The notes: generated from the letters alone by a model not told the origin. A DNA stretch of 64,000 nucleotides from Actinacidiphila yeochonensis CN732 (GCF_000745345.1 NZ_JQNR01000005.1:3720001-3784000), one strand, 5' to 3'; numbered from the stretch's first letter, positions 17,461 through 26,551 are shown. Program-made: numbers and translations.

Positions 17461-18258
17461 GTGTCCACCCCGTTCTACGTCTCACCCCAGCAGGCCATGG
17501 CGGACCGCGCGGAGTACGCCCGCAAGGGCATCGCGCGCGGCCGCAGCGTCGTCGTCCTCCAGTACACCGACGGCATCGTCTTCGTCGCCGAGAACCCCTC
17601 CCGCGCCCTGCACAAGGTCAGCGAGATCTACGACCGGATCGCCTTCGCGGCCGTGGGCAAGTACAACGAGTTCGAGAACCTGCGGATCGGCGGCGTCCGC
17701 TACGCCGACCTGCGCGGCTACACCTACGACCGCGACGACGTGACGGCGCGCGGCCTGGCCAACGTCTACGCGCAGACGCTGGGCACGATCTTCTCCAGCG
17801 TCGGCGAGAAGCCGTACGAGGTGGAGCTGATCGTCGCCGAGGTCGGCGCCGGCCCCGAGGACGACCAGATCTACCGGCTGCCGCACGATGGCTCCATCGT
17901 CGACGAGCACGGCGCGGTCGCCGTCGGCGGCAACTCCGACCAGATCGGCAGCTACCTCGACCAGCGGCACCGCGACGGCATGACGCTCGCCGAGGCGCTG
18001 AAGCTCGCCGTGGAGTCGCTGGTGCGCGACAGCAACGGCAGCGGCGACCGGGAGCTCACCGCCGAGCAGCTGGAAGTGGCCGTGCTGGACCGCACCCGGC
18101 CGCAGCAGCGGAAGTTCAAGCGCATCCTGGGGAGCCAGCTCACCCGTCTGCTGGCGGCGGACGGCGGGGCGGCCCCGGAGCCGGACGAGGAGGGCGACGC
18201 CACGGCGGGCGGCGACGGCGAGCCGGGTGCCGCCGGCTCCGCCGACGCGCCGGAGTAG
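17461..18258 (+). CDS. prcA: 20S proteasome alpha subunit PrcA
   Basis: The structural alpha subunit, forming the outer gated rings that dock ARC. It has 265 residues. The N-terminal gate segment STPFYVSPQQAMADRAEYAR is typical, as are RGRSVVVLQYTDGIVFVAEN and the absence of a catalytic N-terminal Thr. The C-terminal 30 residues are an acidic/Gly/Ala tail beyond the conserved fold. The GTG at 17461 follows AGAAAGG. A very strong terminator ends the operon. Confidence 0.97.
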   Translation: MSTPFYVSPQQAMADRAEYARKGIARGRSVVVLQYTDGIVFVAENPSRALHKVSEIYDRIAFAAVGKYNEFENLRIGGVRYADLRGYTYDRDDVTARGLANVYAQTLGTIFSSVGEKPYEVELIVAEVGAGPEDDQIYRLPHDGSIVDEHGAVAVGGNSDQIGSYLDQRHRDGMTLAEALKLAVESLVRDSNGSGDRELTAEQLEVAVLDRTRPQQRKFKRILGSQLTRLLAADGGAAPEPDEEGDATAGGDGEPGAAGSADAPE

Positions 18259-18277
18259 CCGGCCCGTCCCTCCCGCC

Positions 18278-18341
18278 AGGGCCGCCCCCGGTCCGCTCCA
18301 GGAACCCGTCAAGGGCCCCGGAGCGGACCGGGGGCGGCCCT
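18278..18341 (+). terminator. 22-bp perfect-stem terminator after prcA
   Basis: The left arm at 18278-18299 and right arm at 18320-18341 are exact complements over 22 bp, with a 20-nt loop and a TTT end. It is the longest perfect stem I found in the window and isolates the proteasome operon from the inserted cassette. Confidence 0.9.
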
Positions 18342-18403
18342 TTCGCGCTCTCCGAGGGCCGTGGTCCGCTCGATGACCCGCTCGACGATCCGCTGATTCC
18401 ATG

Positions 18404-18454
18404 ATGTCCCTGTGGGACATATGTCTCATCGGGAAATATGTCCCATGGGGACAT
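18404..18454. promoter_or_regulatory. Three abutting 17-bp operators before the TetR gene
   Basis: Three palindromes lie end to end: ATGTCCC-tgt-GGGACAT (18404-18420), ATGTCTC-atc-GGGAAAT (18421-18437) and ATGTCCC-atg-GGGACAT (18438-18454). The outer two are perfect and the middle one is degenerate. A TAGCGT -10 element (18462-18467) lies 7 nt before the TetR start, so the third operator covers the predicted -35. This is a probable autoregulatory operator array. Confidence 0.8.
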
Positions 18455-18474
18455 TCGGGCGTAGCGTGAGCGGC

Positions 18475-19152
18475 ATGGACGCCGAAGAGCCCGAACCGCT
18501 GACCGGAGCACCGGTCGAGGACCGCCGGCTGCTCCGGGCCCGCCGCACCCGCGACGCGCTCGCCACCGCCGCCCTCGACCTGATCCTGGAACGCGGCCTG
18601 GCCGCCACCACGGTGGAGGCCGTCGCGGAGCGCGCCGACGTGACCCGCCGTACCTTCAGCCGGTACTTCACCGGCAAGGAGGACGCCGCCCTCGGCTTCG
18701 TCCGCGACGACGGCGAGCGCATCAACGCCCTGCTGCGGGCCCGGCCCGCGGCCGAGCCGCCGCTGGTGGCGTACCGCCGGGCGGTCTGCGCCTGGCTGGC
18801 CGACCGGGAGAACCCGGCATGGCACCTGAGGCCGAAGACGCGCCGGATGATCACCCTGGTCAACCGGGAGCCCGCGCTGTTCGCCGCGTACGAACGCATC
18901 CGGGTGGACGCCCAGGACGAGTCGGTCGGGATCATCGCCGACCGCCTCGGCGCCGGCCCGGGGGACCTGCGCCCGGCCGTCGTCGTGGCGGCCGCCGCCG
19001 GTGTGCTGACCGCCGCGCTGCGCGCCTGGGCGTGCGACGAGGGCGACCCGGACACCGCGGCCGACGACCTCGCCGACCTCGTGGAGCGCGCCTACGACGC
19101 CCTGAACACGGAGGCCGCCGACGCGGACCTCCACCGCACTACCGATGAGTGA
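18475..19152 (+). CDS. TetR-family transcriptional regulator
   Basis: A 225-residue TetR-type repressor. The N-terminal helix-turn-helix (about 20-65) contains RDALATAALDLILERGLAAT and ADVTRRTFSRYFTGKEDAAL. The C-terminal ligand domain is unassigned. The ATG at 18475 is chosen because upstream in-frame starts fall inside the operator array and TAGCGT sits 7 nt before it, suggesting a leaderless mRNA. Its stop overlaps the SDR gene start by 8 bp, so repressor and dehydrogenases likely form one self-regulated operon. Confidence 0.9.
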   Translation: MDAEEPEPLTGAPVEDRRLLRARRTRDALATAALDLILERGLAATTVEAVAERADVTRRTFSRYFTGKEDAALGFVRDDGERINALLRARPAAEPPLVAYRRAVCAWLADRENPAWHLRPKTRRMITLVNREPALFAAYERIRVDAQDESVGIIADRLGAGPGDLRPAVVVAAAAGVLTAALRAWACDEGDPDTAADDLADLVERAYDALNTEAADADLHRTTDE

Positions 19153-19966
19153 GAGCACCATGAGCACCACCCCCACCCCGGCGACGCCCGCCGAAGTCCC
19201 CGCCGCCCCCGACGCCACCGAGTTCGCCGGGCGCACCGCCCTGGTCACCGGCGCCGCCTCCGGTATCGGCCTGGCCACCGCGCGCCGGCTGGCGGCCGGC
19301 GGCGCGAACGTCGTCATCGCCGACTACAACACCGAGGGCGCCGAGAAGGCCGCCGCCGCGCTGACCGCCGAGGGCCTGTCCGCCGCCGCCACCGGCCTGG
19401 ACGTCACCCGGCCGGAGTCGGCCGAGGCGGCCGTCCGGTTCGCCGCCGACACCTTCGGCGGCCTCCACCTCGCCGTCAACAACGCCGGCATCGGCGGCCC
19501 CAGCGCCCCCACCGGCGAGTACGACATCGCCGCCTACGACCGGGTCATCCGCACCAACCTCGACGGCGTCTTCTACTGCCTGCGCCACGAGCTGCCCGCG
19601 ATCGAGGCCGCCGGCCGCAGCGGCAGCATCGTCAACGTCGCCTCCATCCTCGGCTCGGTCGGCTTCGCCGGATCGCCCGCCTACGTCGCCGCCAAGCACG
19701 GCGTCGTCGGGCTGACCAAGACCGCGGCCGCCGAGTACGGCGCCCGGGGCATCAGGATCAACGCGGTGGGCCCCGGCTTCATCGAGACGCCGCTGCTCCA
19801 GGGCATGGAGAAGGAGGCGTACGACGGCCTCGTCGCGCTCCACCCGGCCGGGCGGCTGGGCCGGCCCGAGGAGGTCGCGGAGCTGATCGCGTTCCTGCTC
19901 TCGGCGCGGGCCTCGTTCGTCACCGGCGGCTACCACCTCGTCGACGGCGCCTACACCGCCGTCTGA
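19145..19966 (+). CDS. Classical short-chain dehydrogenase/reductase
   Basis: A 273-residue NAD(P)-dependent SDR. It has the cofactor glycine motif TGAASGIG (near 37-44), NNAG, the catalytic Ser in VASILGS and the YVAAK pair, in the normal order. An acidic residue after the second strand (IADYN) favours NAD over NADP. Substrate unknown. The ATG at 19145 overlaps the TetR stop; an ATG at 19160 is an equally plausible start with GAGAG before it. It is probably an alcohol- or keto-reductase working with the adjacent zinc dehydrogenase under TetR control. Confidence 0.9.
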   Translation: MSESTMSTTPTPATPAEVPAAPDATEFAGRTALVTGAASGIGLATARRLAAGGANVVIADYNTEGAEKAAAALTAEGLSAAATGLDVTRPESAEAAVRFAADTFGGLHLAVNNAGIGGPSAPTGEYDIAAYDRVIRTNLDGVFYCLRHELPAIEAAGRSGSIVNVASILGSVGFAGSPAYVAAKHGVVGLTKTAAAEYGARGIRINAVGPGFIETPLLQGMEKEAYDGLVALHPAGRLGRPEEVAELIAFLLSARASFVTGGYHLVDGAYTAV

Positions 19967-19981
19967 GCCGGCCGAGCCACC

Positions 19982-20035
19982 GACTCAGCCGACTCACCCG
20001 ACTCACGTGGGTCACCTGAGTCATCCGAGTCATCC
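19982..20035. repeat. 9-bp GACTCA / GAGTCA repeat cluster
   Basis: Three GACTCANNN units at a 9-bp period (19982-20008) are followed by two GAGTCATCC units (20018-20035) of the opposite polarity. The two sets are mutually complementary in their six-base cores and can fold into a hairpin. The cluster lies in the SDR-ADH gap, just before the ADH ribosome-binding site. Confidence 0.75.
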
Positions 20036-20052
20036 GAGAGGAGAAGAAAGCC

Positions 20053-21093
20053 ATGAAGGCACTCCAGTACCGCACGATCGGCGCCGCCCCCGAGGTGGTG
20101 ACCGTCCCCGATCCCGAGCCCGGCCCCGGCCAGGTGCTGCTCAAGGTGACCGCCGCCGGGGTGTGCCACTCCGACATCGCGGTGATGAGCTGGCCCGCCG
20201 AGAGCTTCCCCTACGCGCTGCCGCTCACCCTCGGCCACGAGGGCGTCGGCACCGTCGCCGCCCTCGGCCAGGGCGTGACCGGCGTACGCGAGGGCGACGC
20301 CGTCGCCGTCTACGGCCCCTGGGGCTGCGGCCGCTGCGCCAAGTGCGCCGAGGGCAAGGAGAACTACTGCCTGCGCGCCGACGAGCTCGGCATCCGCCCG
20401 CCGGGTCTCGGCGCGCCCGGCGCCATCGCCGAGTACCTCCTCGTGGACGACCCGCGCCACCTGGTTCCGCTCGACGGGCTCGACCCGGTGGCGGCCGTGC
20501 CGCTGACCGACGCCGGCCTGACGCCGTACCACGCCATCAAGCGGGCGCTGCCGAAGCTCGTCCCGGGCTCGACCGCGGTCGTCATCGGCACCGGCGGCCT
20601 CGGGCACACCGCGATCCAGCTGCTGCGCGCGCTGACCCCGGCCCGGGTCGTCGCCCTCGACGTCAGCGAGGAGAAGCTGAAGCTGGCCCGTACGGTCGGC
20701 GCCCACGAGACGGTGCTCTCCGACGACAGCGCCCCGGCCGCCGTGCGCGAGCTGACCGGCGGGCTTGGCGCCCAGGCGGTGTTCGACTTCGTCGGCGCCG
20801 ACCCCACCGTGCGGATCGCCGGCGCGGTCGCCGGGGTCGAGGCCGAGGTGGTCCTGGTGGGCATCGGCGGCGGCGCGCTGCCGGTCGGGTTCGGCCTGAT
20901 GCCGTTCGAGGTGTCGGTCAGCGCCCCCTACTGGGGCAGCCGCGGCGAGCTCCAGGAGGTGCTCGCCCTGGCCCGCTCGGGCGCGGTCTCCGTCCACACC
21001 GAGACGTTCTCCCTGGACGAGGCGCCGCTGGCCTACGAGCGGCTGCACGCCGGGAAGGTGAACGGCCGCGCCGTGATCCTCCCCAACGGCTGA
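20053..21093 (+). CDS. Zinc-dependent alcohol dehydrogenase
   Basis: A 346-residue MDR-family zinc alcohol dehydrogenase. Catalytic zinc ligands are Cys38 (GVCHSD) and the His of the GHEGVG motif. The structural-zinc cysteines cluster in WGCGRCAKCAEGKENYC. The Rossmann glycine motif is GTGGLGHTAIQ. The acid after the second strand (ALDVSEEK) points to NAD. The start follows GAGAGGAGAAG. It is the third gene after tetR and sdr; together they suggest oxidation or reduction of an alcohol/aldehyde pair induced by a TetR ligand. Confidence 0.93.
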   Translation: MKALQYRTIGAAPEVVTVPDPEPGPGQVLLKVTAAGVCHSDIAVMSWPAESFPYALPLTLGHEGVGTVAALGQGVTGVREGDAVAVYGPWGCGRCAKCAEGKENYCLRADELGIRPPGLGAPGAIAEYLLVDDPRHLVPLDGLDPVAAVPLTDAGLTPYHAIKRALPKLVPGSTAVVIGTGGLGHTAIQLLRALTPARVVALDVSEEKLKLARTVGAHETVLSDDSAPAAVRELTGGLGAQAVFDFVGADPTVRIAGAVAGVEAEVVLVGIGGGALPVGFGLMPFEVSVSAPYWGSRGELQEVLALARSGAVSVHTETFSLDEAPLAYERLHAGKVNGRAVILPNG

Positions 21094-21111
21094 TCCGGTC
21101 CGCCGAACCGG

Positions 21112-21150
21112 CCCGAGGCGGGTCCCCGGAGCGCCGGGGCCCGCCTCGGG
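21112..21150. terminator. Bidirectional terminator between the ADH and LacI genes
   Basis: The left arm at 21112-21129 and right arm at 21134-21150 pair over 17 bp with one bulged T and a 4-nt loop. It serves the two convergent genes. Confidence 0.85.
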
Positions 21151-21221
21151 CGTCGTACGGGGCGTCCCGGCCCTCTTCGGCTCCTCGCCGCCCCCGAGAC
21201 GGCAGGGCCCGCGAAGGAGCC

Positions 21222-22300
21222 TCAGGACGGCGCCTGGGCCGTGGAGCCGCGGACGACCAGTTCCACCGGCAGCTCCACCGGCTCCACGGCCTGCCCGTCC
21301 AGCAGCGCCAGCAGCGCCCGCATGCCCTGGGCGCCGACCTCCTCCGCGGGCAGCCGTACCGTGGTCAGCTCCGGATCGAGCGCCACCGCCATGGACAGGT
21401 CGTCGAAGCCGGTGACCGACACCTCCGACGGCACCCGCAACCCCAGTTCCCGCACCGCCTTGCAGGCGCCCGCGGCCAGCACGTCCCCGTCGCACAGCAG
21501 CGCGGTCGGCCGCGGCCCCGGGCCGGTCAGCGCGCGCAGCGCCGCCTCCCGGGCCGCGCCGACGTCCAGCGCGCACCGCTCCGTGCGCGGCGCCCCAGCC
21601 CGGCCGCCGCCAGCTCCTCGGCCGCCGCCCGCGCCCGCACCCGGAACGTCCAGGTGTCCACCTCCGCCGCGAGGTGGGCGATCCGCCGGTGGCCGAGCGC
21701 CAGCAGGTGCCGCACCATCTGCCGGATGCCGTCGCCGACCGCCAGGTCCACGGCCGGCGGGCCGCCCGGCAGGGCGGGACCGCTGTCCAGCATCACCAGC
21801 GGCAGGCCGCCACCCGCGCCGTCGCCGTTGCCTCCCTCGCCGCTCCCGCCCTCGGCGATCCCGGCCAGCGCGTCCACCGCCATGGAGGAGGCGATCACCC
21901 CGTCGATGGCCGCCCGCGCCGAGCCGAACGGGTCCCGCGCCGGCCCCACGCCCTGCGGGCTGGGGTAGAGGACCACCCCGAAGCCGTGCTCGTGGGCCAC
22001 CTCGGCGGCTCCGGTGTAGACCCGGGCGAAGTACTCGTTGGTGAGCGCCGGGACCACCAGCAGGGCCGTCCTGGTACGGCCCAGGCGCAGGCTGCGCGCC
22101 GCCAGGTTGGGCCGGTACCCCAGCGTCCCGGCGGCCTCCCGCACCGCCTCCGCCGTCCGCTCCGACACCCGGCCGCGCCACTTGCCGCCCAGCACCAGGG
22201 ACACCGTCGCCTGCGAAACGCCCGCCGCCCGCGCCACGTCCCGCGAGGTCGGCCTCGGCGCCCCGCCGCCCGCCGGTCCGGAGCCGGACTGATCCGCGCC
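21222..22300 (-). pseudogene. LacI-family regulator, frameshifted near 21590
   Basis: The helix-turn-helix (TSRDVARAAGVSQATVSLVL) and the first ligand lobe are in one frame. The C-terminal lobe (RPTALLCDGDVLAAGACKAV, VTGFDDLSMA) and stop are in another. The switch lies near 21593-21596, where a minus-strand run of four G would need five to restore LGAPRTERCALDVG. The N-terminal start is unclear: no ATG, GTG or TTG lies in frame close to the helix-turn-helix, so a second defect is possible. It is divergent from the MFS gene, with two LacI-type palindromes between them. This is probably a sequencing artefact rather than true decay. Confidence 0.8.
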
Positions 22301-22468
22301 GGGGCCCCGCCGCCCGCCGCCCCGCCGTCGTCCGCCCGCGCACCCGCGGGCGCGTGCCCGCCGTCCGCCCGCGCACCCACCGCCGTGTGCCCCCCGATTC
22401 CGCGCCCCACTGCCGCACCGCCCCGCTCTCGCCCGTGCCGCGCGGGTGGACCCGGCGGATGCGGGGAT

Positions 22469-22501
22469 GGTACATATACCCCCGCAGGTTATACGTACAA
22501 C
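22469..22501. promoter_or_regulatory. Two LacI-type palindromes before the MFS gene
   Basis: GTTATACGTACAAC (22488-22501) is a 14-bp palindrome with one mismatch pair and a central CG, the hallmark of LacI-family sites. GGTACATATACC (22469-22480) is a second near-palindrome. Both lie between the divergent LacI and MFS genes in an AT-rich patch. Confidence 0.6.
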
Positions 22502-22532
22502 TACGCGTCGGCGCGGCGGAGGGGAAGCGGAC

Positions 22533-23780
22533 ATGGCGGCCGGATACGGCGAACTGCTGCGTACACGGCACGCGGCGAGACTCATCGGCGGCACCCTGCT
22601 GGGACGGCTGCCCAACGGCATGGCCGCACTCGCCGTGGTGCTCTTCACCCGCGCCCACGGCGGCGGCTACGGCCTCGCCGGGGCGCTGTCGGCGCTCTAC
22701 GGCCTGGCCATGGCGCTGGGCCAGCCGCTGCTCGGCCGGGCCGTCGACCGGCGCGGCCAGCCCCGGGTGATGACGGGGGCGGCGCTGGTCTCCGGCGCGG
22801 GCCTGGCCCTGCTGGCCGTCAACGGGCCCCGCCCGCTGCCCGTCGCGGTGGTGGCCGTGGTGCTCGCGGGCGGGGCCACACCGCCCCTGGAGGGCGGCCT
22901 GCGCGCGCTGTGGCCGGCCGTCCTGGAGCGTGAGGAGCAGGTGCAGCGGGCGTACGCGCTCGACGCCGCCGCCCAGGAGGTGCTCTTCACCCTCGGGCCG
23001 CTGCTGGTCACAGTCGCCGTCGCGGCCGCCTCCGAGGCCGCCGCGCTGGTGTTCACCGGGTTGCTCGGCGTCGCCGGCACCCTCGTCGTCGTCACCTCCG
23101 CGCCGTCCCGGCGCTGGCGGGCCGCGGCCCACGAGGCCCACTGGCTGGGCGCCCTGCGCTCCTCGGCGCTGGTCGCGCTGCTGGCCGCCTGCCTGTGCGT
23201 GGGCGTGTCCCTCGGCGCCTTCGCGCTGGCCGCCGTCGCCTACGCCGACCGCCACGGCGGCGGGGGCGCCGCCTCGTGCCTGCTGGCCGCCAACGGTGCC
23301 GGCGCCCTCGCCGGAGGCCTCCTGTACGGCGCCCGCGCCTGGGAGGGCGCGCCCGAGAGGCGGCTGTGGCCGCTGGTGGCCGGCCTGGCCCTCTGCTATC
23401 CGCTGCTGATGCTCACCCCCGGGCTCGGCTGGATGCTGGCGCTGTCGGCCCTGGCCGGGGTGTTCCTGGCCCCCGCCCTGGCCTGCGCCTTCCTGGTGGT
23501 CGACCGGCACGCGCCGGCCGGCACCGTCACCGAGGCGTTCTCGTGGGTGGTGACCGCCATCGGCGTCGGCAGCGCGGCCGGCACCGCCCTCGCCGGCGCC
23601 GAGGCCCAGCACGGCGGCGGCCGGGCCGCGTTCGCCGTCTGCGCGGTCGGCGGTGTCGCGGCGCTGGCCGTACTGCTGTGCGCCGCGCCGGTCCTGACGC
23701 CTCCGAAGGCGGCGGCCGAGGGTGAAAAAGATCGGAACCCGGGCGCCGATCCCCGTTTCAGCACGTCGGATCGGGCGTAA
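22533..23780 (+). CDS. MFS transporter
   Basis: A 415-residue major facilitator with about 12 hydrophobic helices. The loop after helix 2 reads GRAVDRRGQPR, the MFS motif A equivalent. The ATG at 22533 follows GGAGGGGAAG. No substrate signature is visible. It is divergent from the broken LacI gene and probably under its control, so a sugar or sugar-like ligand is possible. It ends 9 bp before pafA. Confidence 0.85.
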   Translation: MAAGYGELLRTRHAARLIGGTLLGRLPNGMAALAVVLFTRAHGGGYGLAGALSALYGLAMALGQPLLGRAVDRRGQPRVMTGAALVSGAGLALLAVNGPRPLPVAVVAVVLAGGATPPLEGGLRALWPAVLEREEQVQRAYALDAAAQEVLFTLGPLLVTVAVAAASEAAALVFTGLLGVAGTLVVVTSAPSRRWRAAAHEAHWLGALRSSALVALLAACLCVGVSLGAFALAAVAYADRHGGGGAASCLLAANGAGALAGGLLYGARAWEGAPERRLWPLVAGLALCYPLLMLTPGLGWMLALSALAGVFLAPALACAFLVVDRHAPAGTVTEAFSWVVTAIGVGSAAGTALAGAEAQHGGGRAAFAVCAVGGVAALAVLLCAAPVLTPPKAAAEGEKDRNPGADPRFSTSDRA

Positions 23781-23789
23781 TGTTCAGAC

Positions 23790-25151
23790 ATGGACCGCCG
23801 CATTTTCGGGCTGGAGAACGAGTACGGCGTCACTTGCACGTTCAGGGGACAGCGGCGCCTGTCTCCTGACGAGGTGGCTCGGTACCTCTTCCGCCGTGTC
23901 GTGTCATGGGGTCGCAGCAGCAACGTGTTCCTGCGCAATGGCGCCCGGCTCTACCTGGACGTCGGTTCACACCCGGAGTACGCCACTCCGGAGTGCGACA
24001 ACGTCACCGAACTCGTCACGCACGACAAGGCCGGCGAACGCATCCTCGAAGGGCTCCTGGTGGACGCCGAACGGCGCCTGCACGAGGAGGGGATCGCCGG
24101 GGACGTCTACCTGTTCAAGAACAACACCGACTCCGCCGGCAACTCCTACGGCTGCCACGAGAACTACCTGGTGGCCCGGCACGGGGAATTCTCCCGGCTG
24201 GCGGACATCCTCATTCCGTTCCTGGTCACCCGGCAGCTGCTGTGCGGTGCCGGAAAGGTGCTCCAGACCCCCAGGGGCGCGGTCTTCTGCGTCAGCCAGC
24301 GGGCCGAGCACATCTGGGAGGGCGTCAGCTCCGCCACCACCCGCTCGCGCCCCATCATCAACACCCGGGACGAGCCGCACGCCGACGCCGAGCGGTACCG
24401 CCGGCTGCACGTCATCGTCGGCGACTCCAACATGTCCGAGACCACCATGCTGCTCAAGGTCGGCGCCACCGACCTGGTGCTGCGGATGATCGAGGCCGGC
24501 ACCGTCATGCGCGACCTCACCCTGGAGAACCCCATCCGGGCGATCCGCGAGGTCAGCCACGACATCACCGGCCGCCGCAAGGTCCGGCTCGCCTCCGGCC
24601 GCGAGGCGTCCGCCCTGGAGATCCAGCAGGAGTACTACGACAAGGCCGTCGAGTTCTGCGAGCGGCGCGGCATCCGCAGCGGCGTGATCGACCAGGTGCT
24701 GGAGCTGTGGGGCCGCACCCTGGAGTCGATCGGCAGCGGCGACCTCGACCGGATCTCCACCGAGATCGACTGGGTGATGAAGTACCAGCTCATCGAGCGC
24801 TACCGGAACCGGGACAACATCACCATGTCCCACCCCCGGGTCGCCCAGATAGACCTCGCGTACCACGACATCCACCGCCGCCGCGGGCTCTACTACCTGC
24901 TGGAGCGCAAGGGCCAGGCCCGCCGGATCTGCAGCGACCTGAAGATCTTCGAGGCCAAGTCGGTGCCGCCGCAGACCACCAGGGCCAGGCTCCGCGGCGA
25001 CTTCATCCGCCGCGCCCAGGAGCAGCGGCGGGACTTCACCGTCGACTGGGTCCACCTGAAGCTCAACGACCAGGCGCAGCGCACCGTGCTGTGCAAGGAC
25101 CCCTTCCGGGCCGTGGACGACCGGGTGGAGAAGCTGATCGCCGGCATGTAG
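23790..25151 (+). CDS. pafA: Pup-protein ligase PafA
   Basis: Joins the deamidated C-terminal Glu of Pup to substrate lysines using ATP, through a phosphorylated intermediate. The 453-residue protein shares the fold of Dop but lacks the Dop loop. Glu9 (GLENEYG) binds Mg-ATP, catalytic Asp57 lies in YLDVGSHPEY, and RPIINTRDEPHADAERYRR is conserved. The start follows TAATGT by 6 nt with no Shine-Dalgarno, suggesting a leaderless mRNA whose promoter lies in the end of the MFS gene. Confidence 0.97.
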   Translation: MDRRIFGLENEYGVTCTFRGQRRLSPDEVARYLFRRVVSWGRSSNVFLRNGARLYLDVGSHPEYATPECDNVTELVTHDKAGERILEGLLVDAERRLHEEGIAGDVYLFKNNTDSAGNSYGCHENYLVARHGEFSRLADILIPFLVTRQLLCGAGKVLQTPRGAVFCVSQRAEHIWEGVSSATTRSRPIINTRDEPHADAERYRRLHVIVGDSNMSETTMLLKVGATDLVLRMIEAGTVMRDLTLENPIRAIREVSHDITGRRKVRLASGREASALEIQQEYYDKAVEFCERRGIRSGVIDQVLELWGRTLESIGSGDLDRISTEIDWVMKYQLIERYRNRDNITMSHPRVAQIDLAYHDIHRRRGLYYLLERKGQARRICSDLKIFEAKSVPPQTTRARLRGDFIRRAQEQRRDFTVDWVHLKLNDQAQRTVLCKDPFRAVDDRVEKLIAGM

Positions 25152-25254
25152 CCGTAGCGGTCCGCCCGGCCCGCCTCCGCATCCGGGTCCTCCTGGGCAC
25201 CCGGGTCCTCCCGGCCCGTCCCTCCGGAGGGCCACCCGCCGCCCCGGCGGCACC

Positions 25255-25287
25255 GCAGGCCCCGTGCGTACCTCGTGCGGGGCCTGC
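25255..25287 (+). terminator. Hairpin after pafA
   Basis: GCAGGCCCCG (25255-25264) pairs with CGGGGCCTGC (25278-25287), a perfect 10-bp stem. It is a probable terminator between pafA and the FKBP lipoprotein gene. Confidence 0.6.
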
Positions 25288-25376
25288 ACCACGTCCTAAG
25301 GTGTGGGGGCGTCATATCGGACCAGCTGATCCGCCCCCGCGACCCCTGCCCCCACACCGACCCGAACGAGGACCCC

Positions 25377-26399
25377 GTGCGCCGACGCTCCGCCCTGCTC
25401 GCCGTGCCCGCTCTCCTGCTCACCGCCGCCGGCTGCGGCAGCGACAACAAGGACAAGGGCGGTTCGGCGACCGCCAGCCCGACCGGCTCCACCCCGACCA
25501 GCCCCGGGGCGTCCGGCACCACGGCCACGCCCTCCACGCAGATCGTCTCCGGCCCGGTCCCGGAGATCACCGCCGGCAAGGGCTTCGGCCAGAAGCCCAC
25601 CGTCGCCAAGGGGACCGTCGCCCCCTCGCCGCAGCTCGCCGTGAAGACGGTGGTGCAGGGCAGCGGCCCGACCGTCGCCGGCGGCGACTACGTCACGGTC
25701 AACTACCTCGGCCAGATCTGGAACACCGCGAAGGTCTTCGACACCTCCTTCGGCCGCGGCCCGTACACCACCGTCATCGGGCAGGGGCAGGTCATCCCCG
25801 GCTGGGACGAGGGGCTGCTCGGCCGGAAGACCGGCAGCCGACTGGAGCTGGCCATCCCGCCCTCGCTCGGCTACGGCGACTCCGGCAACGCCCAGGCGGG
25901 CATCTCCGGCACCGACACGCTGGTCTTCGTCATCGACGTCCTCGACCGCTTCAACGGCACCAGCTCCGCCACCGGCAAGCCCGTCCCGCAGAAGAACCCC
26001 GACCTGCCGAAGGTGGGTACGAACACCGACGGCAAGCAGCCCTCGGTGACCATCCCCAAGGGCGCCAAGGAGCCGACGAAGCTGGTCGCCGAGTACATCC
26101 TGGAGGGCTCGGGGCCCGCGGTCACGTCCAGTTCCACCGTGCTCGCCCAGTACCAGGGCCTGGTGTGGACGACCGGCAAGTCCTTCGACTCCAGCTACAG
26201 CCACGGCCAGCTGGCCCCGCTCCAGCTCAGCCAGCTCATCCCCGGCTGGCAGCAGGGCCTGGTCGGCAAGAAGGCCGGCAGCCGCGTCCTGCTGGTCACC
26301 CCGCCCGCCCTCGGCTACGGCAAGACCCCGCCGAGCGGCAGCGGCATCCCGGCCGACGCGACGCTCGTCTTCACCCTGGACATCCTCGCGGTGATGTGA
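25377..26399 (+). CDS. FKBP-type peptidyl-prolyl isomerase lipoprotein, two domains
   Basis: A 340-residue lipoprotein isomerase for folding exported proteins. The signal sequence ends at lipobox LTAAGC, after a basic RRRSALL start that also resembles a Tat signal. Two FKBP modules follow: the first (about 85-200) with VIPGWDEGLLGRKTGSRLEL and GYGDSG; the second (about 225-340) with LIPGWQQGLVGKKAGSRVLL and ALGYG. The second domain departs from consensus in its middle strands and may be non-catalytic. The GTG at 25377 has GAGGA upstream. Confidence 0.92.
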   Translation: MRRRSALLAVPALLLTAAGCGSDNKDKGGSATASPTGSTPTSPGASGTTATPSTQIVSGPVPEITAGKGFGQKPTVAKGTVAPSPQLAVKTVVQGSGPTVAGGDYVTVNYLGQIWNTAKVFDTSFGRGPYTTVIGQGQVIPGWDEGLLGRKTGSRLELAIPPSLGYGDSGNAQAGISGTDTLVFVIDVLDRFNGTSSATGKPVPQKNPDLPKVGTNTDGKQPSVTIPKGAKEPTKLVAEYILEGSGPAVTSSSTVLAQYQGLVWTTGKSFDSSYSHGQLAPLQLSQLIPGWQQGLVGKKAGSRVLLVTPPALGYGKTPPSGSGIPADATLVFTLDILAVM

Positions 26400-26551
26400 C
26401 CGGCCGCCGACCGGGGGAGGGGGACCTGTGACCGGGTGCCCCCACCCCGCGCCGTGCCCCCGGCGCCCCGCCGTGCGGGCCGGGCGCCGGGGCCGCCGCG
26501 CCCGGTCTGCAAGACTGTGCAGGTTGCCCGCACCACTACAAGGAGCACGCA

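Noticed and set aside
21222..23612. A single 796-residue minus-strand protein
   Set aside because: Only its last 100 residues (the LacI C-lobe) are meaningful; the rest is antisense to the MFS gene and out of frame with the LacI N-terminus.
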